Below, piece by piece: positions 59,798-64,000 of a stretch of DNA of 64,000 nucleotides. How positions within the stretch are numbered: the first letter of the stretch is position 1; every line of letters begins with the position of its first letter. The notes beneath the pieces are model-generated. The model did no database searches, was not told the DNA's origin, and saw only the letters and a list, made by a program, of their open reading frames with translations. The translations under genes and the position numbers were made by a program. This stretch comes from Patescibacteria group bacterium (GTDB lineage Bacteria; Patescibacteriota; Microgenomatia; UBA1406; GWC2-37-13), in assembly GCA_026004455.1 (NCBI GenBank), contig BPJE01000001.1:62001-126000 (forward strand). The letters run 5' to 3'.

Positions 59798-60645
59798 TTG
59801 TTGCTAAAAATCATCCTCCTTATATTTTAAAAACCATTTCCTCAATTGAAGATTTTGTCAAAGAAATTGTTATTGTTGATATAGGTATTGATAATAAATT
59901 AATTAATACTTTAAAAAAAAATAAAAAAATAAGTATTCATAAAATCAACAAAGATATTCAATACGTTGAGTTAATTCGAGAAAAAGTAAAAAATCTTGCA
60001 AAAACTGAATATATTCTTTTTCTTGACCCAGATGAGGTTATTCAACCAAAATTAAAAACATTAATTAAATCAAATCTAAATAATTATGATTATTTTAAAA
60101 TTCCAAGAAAAAACATCATCTTTGATAAATGGATAAAACATAGTCGCTGGTGGCCTGATTATCAAATAAGACTTTTTAAAAAAGATAAAGTTTTTTGGCC
60201 GGAAATAATTCATAGTCAACCAAAAATAATTGGTAAAGGTTTAGAAATTGAAGCTGATGAAAATTTAGCAATTATTCACTATAACTATCAAAATTTAGAT
60301 CAATACCTTGAAAAAGCTCAAAGATATGCTAAATCAGAAGCACAACAATTAATAAAAGAAGATAAAATTTTTACATTTAAAGATGTTATTAATAAAGCAT
60401 TAAATGAGTTTATTAGTCGTTATTTTGCTGATTTAGGTTATAAAGATGGTATTCATGGTTTTATCCTTTCATTTTTACAAATGTTTTATTATTTTTTAGT
60501 TTATTTTTATTATTTAGAATCCAAAAAGTTTACAACTGATGAAAATATCAATCCTAAGGAATATTTTAAACAAGGACTAAAACAATCGCTTCACTGGGAA
60601 ACAAACAAATCATTAAAAGAAAAAATTGTTAAAAAAATCTTGTAA
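59776..60645 (+). CDS. Glycosyltransferase family 2 (WaaE/KdtX-like)
   Basis: The 289-residue GT-A protein has ITAIIVAKNHPPYILKTISS, a metal site in EYILFLDPDEVIQPKL, and KHSRWWPDYQIRLFKKDKVF, the layout of WaaE/KdtX-type lipopolysaccharide core glucosyltransferases. A helical C-terminal part with one hydrophobic stretch (GFILSFLQMFYYFLVYFYYL) suggests membrane association. Its first 22 nt overlap the flippase gene, so the two are coupled. Confidence 0.88.
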   Translation: MEKITAIIVAKNHPPYILKTISSIEDFVKEIVIVDIGIDNKLINTLKKNKKISIHKINKDIQYVELIREKVKNLAKTEYILFLDPDEVIQPKLKTLIKSNLNNYDYFKIPRKNIIFDKWIKHSRWWPDYQIRLFKKDKVFWPEIIHSQPKIIGKGLEIEADENLAIIHYNYQNLDQYLEKAQRYAKSEAQQLIKEDKIFTFKDVINKALNEFISRYFADLGYKDGIHGFILSFLQMFYYFLVYFYYLESKKFTTDENINPKEYFKQGLKQSLHWETNKSLKEKIVKKIL

Positions 60646-60663
60646 ATCTTATATATAAATATT

Positions 60664-61476
60664 ATGATCGGATTAATTACTGTTAATTACAATCAATATC
60701 AGATGACAAAAGATTTTTTAGATTCTGTTGCTACTGTTGATAATACTAAAAATCTTAAAGTTTACATTGCTGATGTTTCAACAAAAAAACAACCATTTAA
60801 AATTGGCAATTACCCAATGGAAATAATTAATATTAATCTTCCTAATAAAGGTTATGCTTTTGGAATAAATGAAGGAACAAAATATTTTCTTAAACAAGGC
60901 TTAAATAAATTTTGCGCTATTAATAACGATATTTATTTTAATAAAAATTTTGCAATTGAGGCTGAAAAAACTTTTCAAAAAGCTAATATTTTTGGTGGAA
61001 AAATTTACTATGCTCCTGGATATGAATATCATAAAACTAGATATGCTAAAAAAGATTTAGGAAAAGTCATCTGGTATGCTGGAGGAGAAATCGATTGGAA
61101 AAATGTTTTTACTAATCATCGAGGCGTTGATGAGGTTGATAATGGTCAATATGATAAATTTGAAAAAACAGATTTTATTACTGGTTGTATGCTTTTTTTT
61201 AATAAAAAAGTTATTGATAAAATTGGTTTTTGGGATGAAAAATATTTTTTATACTTTGAAGATACTGATTTTTGCGAAAGAGCCAAACAAGCTGGATTTA
61301 CTCTTTATTATAATCCAAAGATTATTATTTATCATAAAGTTTCTCAATCAACAGGAGGCAGTGGCTCATCAATTCATACAAAATATCAACGGAAAAACAG
61401 ATTAATTTTTGGTCTAAAATACGCTCCTTTAAAAACAAAAATTCATTTAATTAAAAATTATATTTTGGGAAAATAA
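60664..61476 (+). CDS. Glycosyltransferase family 2 (rhamnosyltransferase/WbbL-like)
   Basis: The 270-residue GT-A protein has GLITVNYNQYQMTKDFLDSV, NKGYAFGINEGTKYF, CAINNDIYFNKN (DxD-like NND), FITGCMLFFNKKVIDKIGFW, and YFLYFEDTDFCERAKQAGFT with IIIYHKVSQSTGG. These are hallmarks of WbbL/RfbF-type rhamnosyltransferases. The acceptor is unknown. Its stop overlaps the next start by 1 nt (TAATG). Confidence 0.9.
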   Translation: MIGLITVNYNQYQMTKDFLDSVATVDNTKNLKVYIADVSTKKQPFKIGNYPMEIININLPNKGYAFGINEGTKYFLKQGLNKFCAINNDIYFNKNFAIEAEKTFQKANIFGGKIYYAPGYEYHKTRYAKKDLGKVIWYAGGEIDWKNVFTNHRGVDEVDNGQYDKFEKTDFITGCMLFFNKKVIDKIGFWDEKYFLYFEDTDFCERAKQAGFTLYYNPKIIIYHKVSQSTGGSGSSIHTKYQRKNRLIFGLKYAPLKTKIHLIKNYILGK

Positions 61477-63179
61477 TGAATTTTTGGCAAAAATTATTAC
61501 TTATATTTGTAATAATAATTGGTTTCTTTATAAGAATTTATAAAATAAATGAGATACCATATGGCCTACTACCTGATGAAGCAAGTATTGGATATAACGC
61601 TTATTCAGTTTTAAAAACAGGAAAAGATGAATATGGAATTAAATTTCCTATAATTTTTAAAGCTTTTGGTGATCAAAAACAACCAATATACATTTATTTA
61701 ACAATCCCTTTTATAAAAATATTTGGTTTAACAAATTTTTCTGTAAGAATTTTATCTGTAATCTCAGGTACTTTATTAATTTTTATTATTTTTAAATTAT
61801 TAAGACTATTAAAATTTAATATCTATTTATCAATATTAGGTAGTTTTATAACAGCAATTAGTCCGTGGATGATTATTTTAAGTAGATTTTCTTATGAATC
61901 TAATGTCGCTTTATTATTTTTTTTAAGTGGAATTTATTTTTTAATAAAAGATAAATCTAAACTAGATTTAATATTTTCAATATTATTTTTAAGTTTAACG
62001 TTTTTTACTTATATTAGTTTTAGATTGATCACCCCACTAATAACTTTTTTAATAATCGTATTAATAAATAAAAAAAATAAAAAATTATTATTATTTTTCC
62101 TTATATTCTTTTTTTTATTTTTATTTTTATTAAAGATGGAAAATAATTCTTCAAATTTAGCAAGATTTAATCAAATAACAAATACAACTGCTCAAGGATT
62201 AGTTTTAGAAATAAATGAATATAGAAATTTTTGTTCTAATTATTTACCAACAAAAATTTGTTATGCAAATGCAAATAAATTAATATTTTTCACAAGAGAA
62301 TTTATATATAGATTCATAAAAAGTATTTCTTTTGATTACTTATTTTTATATGGAGATAATGAAGCTAAATATATAAATATTGACCATTTTGGATTAATAC
62401 CAATATTTTTATTACCTTTTTATATTTTAGGATTTGTAAAAATTATTGATGAATTATTTAAATTAAAATTTAATCATATAAATTTGTTTATAATAATAGG
62501 CTTAATCATAACACCAATTCCAAATATATTAGTAAGTGATCCACAAAAAATAAGATTATCAGCCCTTTATCCTTTTGTTTGTTTATTAATAATATATGGA
62601 TTTCAATTTATTTTTGAGAAAATAAAAAAAATAAATTATTTTATTTTATATAACTTTATTATTTTATTATTTTGTCTTTATGGAATATTTTTAACAATAA
62701 ACTTTCTTTTTATTCATATAAATAAATATGAAATTAGTTATTATAATCATGTTAGAAAACTTGCAGAATATATAATTAAACAAGACAAAAATAATATTTA
62801 TTTAATAAGAAATTTTCCTGAATTTCCCATAATTTATGCTTTCTATAAAAAAATTGATCCTATTTTATTTCAAAAACAAACAATAAGAAAAAAATCGGAT
62901 AATATTGGTTTTTCTCATATTTTTAAAACAAATAATATAATCATGACTGAAAAAAGTATTGATGAAATATATTGTTATTTAAAAGAAAAAAAATTATTAA
63001 GTAAAACAAACTATTATTATGTTATTAATGAAAATCTAATTGATAATAAAAAAATATTAAAATCAGAAAAAATAATTTATTCAACCAATAGTTCATTAAA
63101 ATTAATATATGTTTTTAATTTAAATAAAATTAATAATAAATCGGTTGATTGCTCTTATATTAAAAATTTAAGTTTTTAA
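61476..63179 (+). CDS. GT-C membrane glycosyltransferase (GT39/PMT_2 family)
   Basis: The 567-residue protein begins NFWQKLLLIFVIIIGFFIRI. The highly canonical first loop is PYGLLPDEASIGYNAYSVLK then TGKDEYGIKFPIIFKAFGDQ and KQPIYIYLTIPFIKIFG, the full GT39 signature with DE and the QPxYxY motif. About eleven helices and a soluble tail (from about 420) follow. Codon use is strongly skewed to ATA/AGA/TTA by eye, beyond several neighbours. 15 nt separate it from the next gene, whose N-terminus (MNFWQK) is nearly identical. Confidence 0.9.
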   Translation: MNFWQKLLLIFVIIIGFFIRIYKINEIPYGLLPDEASIGYNAYSVLKTGKDEYGIKFPIIFKAFGDQKQPIYIYLTIPFIKIFGLTNFSVRILSVISGTLLIFIIFKLLRLLKFNIYLSILGSFITAISPWMIILSRFSYESNVALLFFLSGIYFLIKDKSKLDLIFSILFLSLTFFTYISFRLITPLITFLIIVLINKKNKKLLLFFLIFFFLFLFLLKMENNSSNLARFNQITNTTAQGLVLEINEYRNFCSNYLPTKICYANANKLIFFTREFIYRFIKSISFDYLFLYGDNEAKYINIDHFGLIPIFLLPFYILGFVKIIDELFKLKFNHINLFIIIGLIITPIPNILVSDPQKIRLSALYPFVCLLIIYGFQFIFEKIKKINYFILYNFIILLFCLYGIFLTINFLFIHINKYEISYYNHVRKLAEYIIKQDKNNIYLIRNFPEFPIIYAFYKKIDPILFQKQTIRKKSDNIGFSHIFKTNNIIMTEKSIDEIYCYLKEKKLLSKTNYYYVINENLIDNKKILKSEKIIYSTNSSLKLIYVFNLNKINNKSVDCSYIKNLSF

Positions 63180-63194
63180 AAAATCAAAAAATCA

Positions 63195-64000
63195 ATGAAT
63201 TTCTGGCAAAAAATATTGTTAGTAATAGTTTTATTTTTTTATATTTATTTTCGAATAACACCAATTATTCATCAAACAGTTCCTTACACTTATGATCAAG
63301 GTAGAGATTTTTTAAAAGTAAAAGAAATCGTTGAAAATAAAAATTTCACTCTTATTGGTCCGACAACAGGATTAGAAGGTATTTTTCATGGAGTTTGGAT
63401 TTATTATTTTTTATCAATTCCTTACATTCTTTTTTCTGGTAATCCCATTGGTTTTTATTACTTTTTCTTTCTTATAAATTTAATTGTTAATCTATTATTT
63501 TTTAATTTTTTAAGAAAAAAATTTAATTTTAATTTAGCAATTTTATTTTTGTTGACGACCTCAATTTCCAAATATTTTATCAATGAAGCATTCTCGCCAA
63601 GCAACGATCATCTTGTAAGTATTTTTATTTTAGGATTTATTTATTTTTCTTATCTTTATTTTTTAAAAAAAGAAAAAAAATATTTATTTTTAACAATGAT
63701 GTTTTCTGGATTTATATTAGAATCAGAGTTTGCTTTTGGTCTTTTTTTAATTCCCTCAACTTTCTTTAGCTTTTTAATTATTGAAAAAAAATCATTTATT
63801 AAAAAAATCCCTCTTTTTTTTATTAGTATTATTCCTCCATCTTTACCAAGATTTATATTTGAAATAAAACATAATTTTTTACAAACAAAAAATTTTCTAA
63901 AATATCTTTTTTCAAATCAATCTAATAATTTAGAATTTACTCAAATTATAAAAGAAAGATTAATTTTATTTTTTAATTATATAAACGATATTTTTACATA
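63195..64000 (+). CDS. GT-C membrane glycosyltransferase, DQGRD subgroup (cut by window edge)
   Basis: The first 268 residues are visible. NFWQKILLVIVLFFYIYFRI is followed by the first loop TVPYTYDQGRDFLKVKEIVE, LIGPTTGLEGIFHGVWIYYF and several helices. The YDQGRD motif and GPTTG region match the paralogues at 45878 and 49410. The frame is open to base 64000, so the C-terminal half lies outside. The first six residues equal those of the preceding GT39 protein. Confidence 0.83.
   Translation, partial: MNFWQKILLVIVLFFYIYFRITPIIHQTVPYTYDQGRDFLKVKEIVENKNFTLIGPTTGLEGIFHGVWIYYFLSIPYILFSGNPIGFYYFFFLINLIVNLLFFNFLRKKFNFNLAILFLLTTSISKYFINEAFSPSNDHLVSIFILGFIYFSYLYFLKKEKKYLFLTMMFSGFILESEFAFGLFLIPSTFFSFLIIEKKSFIKKIPLFFISIIPPSLPRFIFEIKHNFLQTKNFLKYLFSNQSNNLEFTQIIKERLILFFNYINDIFT

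Overview
The window is extremely AT-rich and gene-dense. Its small genes and streamlined proteins point to a Candidate Phyla Radiation (Patescibacteria) bacterium, most like the Microgenomates (OP11). The markers are DUF4012, DUF4446, DUF5674, DUF5679 and DUF3048 families, a compact IF-2 that starts at its G domain, an AspRS without the GAD insertion, a UvrC without its C-terminal HhH region, and a long run of GT-C membrane glycosyltransferases. TGA is used as a normal stop. No rRNA, CRISPR array, IS element or phage was found.

Layout: 1-3.1 kb (minus) secD (partial), a winged-helix protein, and frameshifted DUF3048 and DUF4446 genes, then two small plus-strand genes. 3.3-10.8 kb has an RNA 2',3'-cyclic phosphodiesterase/cytidylyltransferase pair facing a DUF4012 - L25 - nusA - infB - degenerate DHH series. 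10.8-17.4 kb holds rmuC, recJ, an unknown gene, aspS and a D,D-carboxypeptidase. 17.4-29 kb is a minus-strand run with a solute-binding protein, secG, uvrC, a transglutaminase protein, uvrA and uvrB. 29-32.3 kb is an accessory, partly decayed patch: acyltransferase remnant, DUF5674 pair, AbiEii-like remnant, thermonuclease, GIY-YIG nuclease. 32.4-38.1 kb carries eight tRNAs, groESL, a Lon-type ATPase lacking its protease domain, two NUDIX genes and a small membrane protein. 38.1-44.8 kb has uppP, a GT4 glycosyltransferase, mutM, a four-helix-bundle gene and a MarR/MacA/MacB-like efflux unit. 44.8-64 kb is a surface-glycan locus.

The surface-glycan locus combines about eleven polytopic GT-C (GT39/PMT-like) proteins, three GT2 enzymes and one Wzx-type flippase. 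UppP and the GT4 enzyme lie just upstream. The likely job, inferred, is building a lipid-linked glycan or glycosylated surface layer. uvrA, uvrB, uvrC, recJ, rmuC and mutM make the window rich in DNA repair.

Four themes deserve attention. First, many -10 boxes lie only 6-12 nt before the ATG, suggesting leaderless or near-leaderless mRNAs, several arranged as overlapping divergent promoters. Second, palindromic repeats of several families lie between genes, and one family has entered coding sequence twice. Third, single-base excesses in homopolymers break at least five genes and one tRNA, and look more like consensus errors than biology. Fourth, there are unusual variants of core machinery: tRNA-Ile(UAU), a Cys-rich GroES, and the protease-less Lon beside groESL. 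I see no single clearly new multigene system; the Lon-like ATPase/GroESL locus and the GT-C array are the best candidates.
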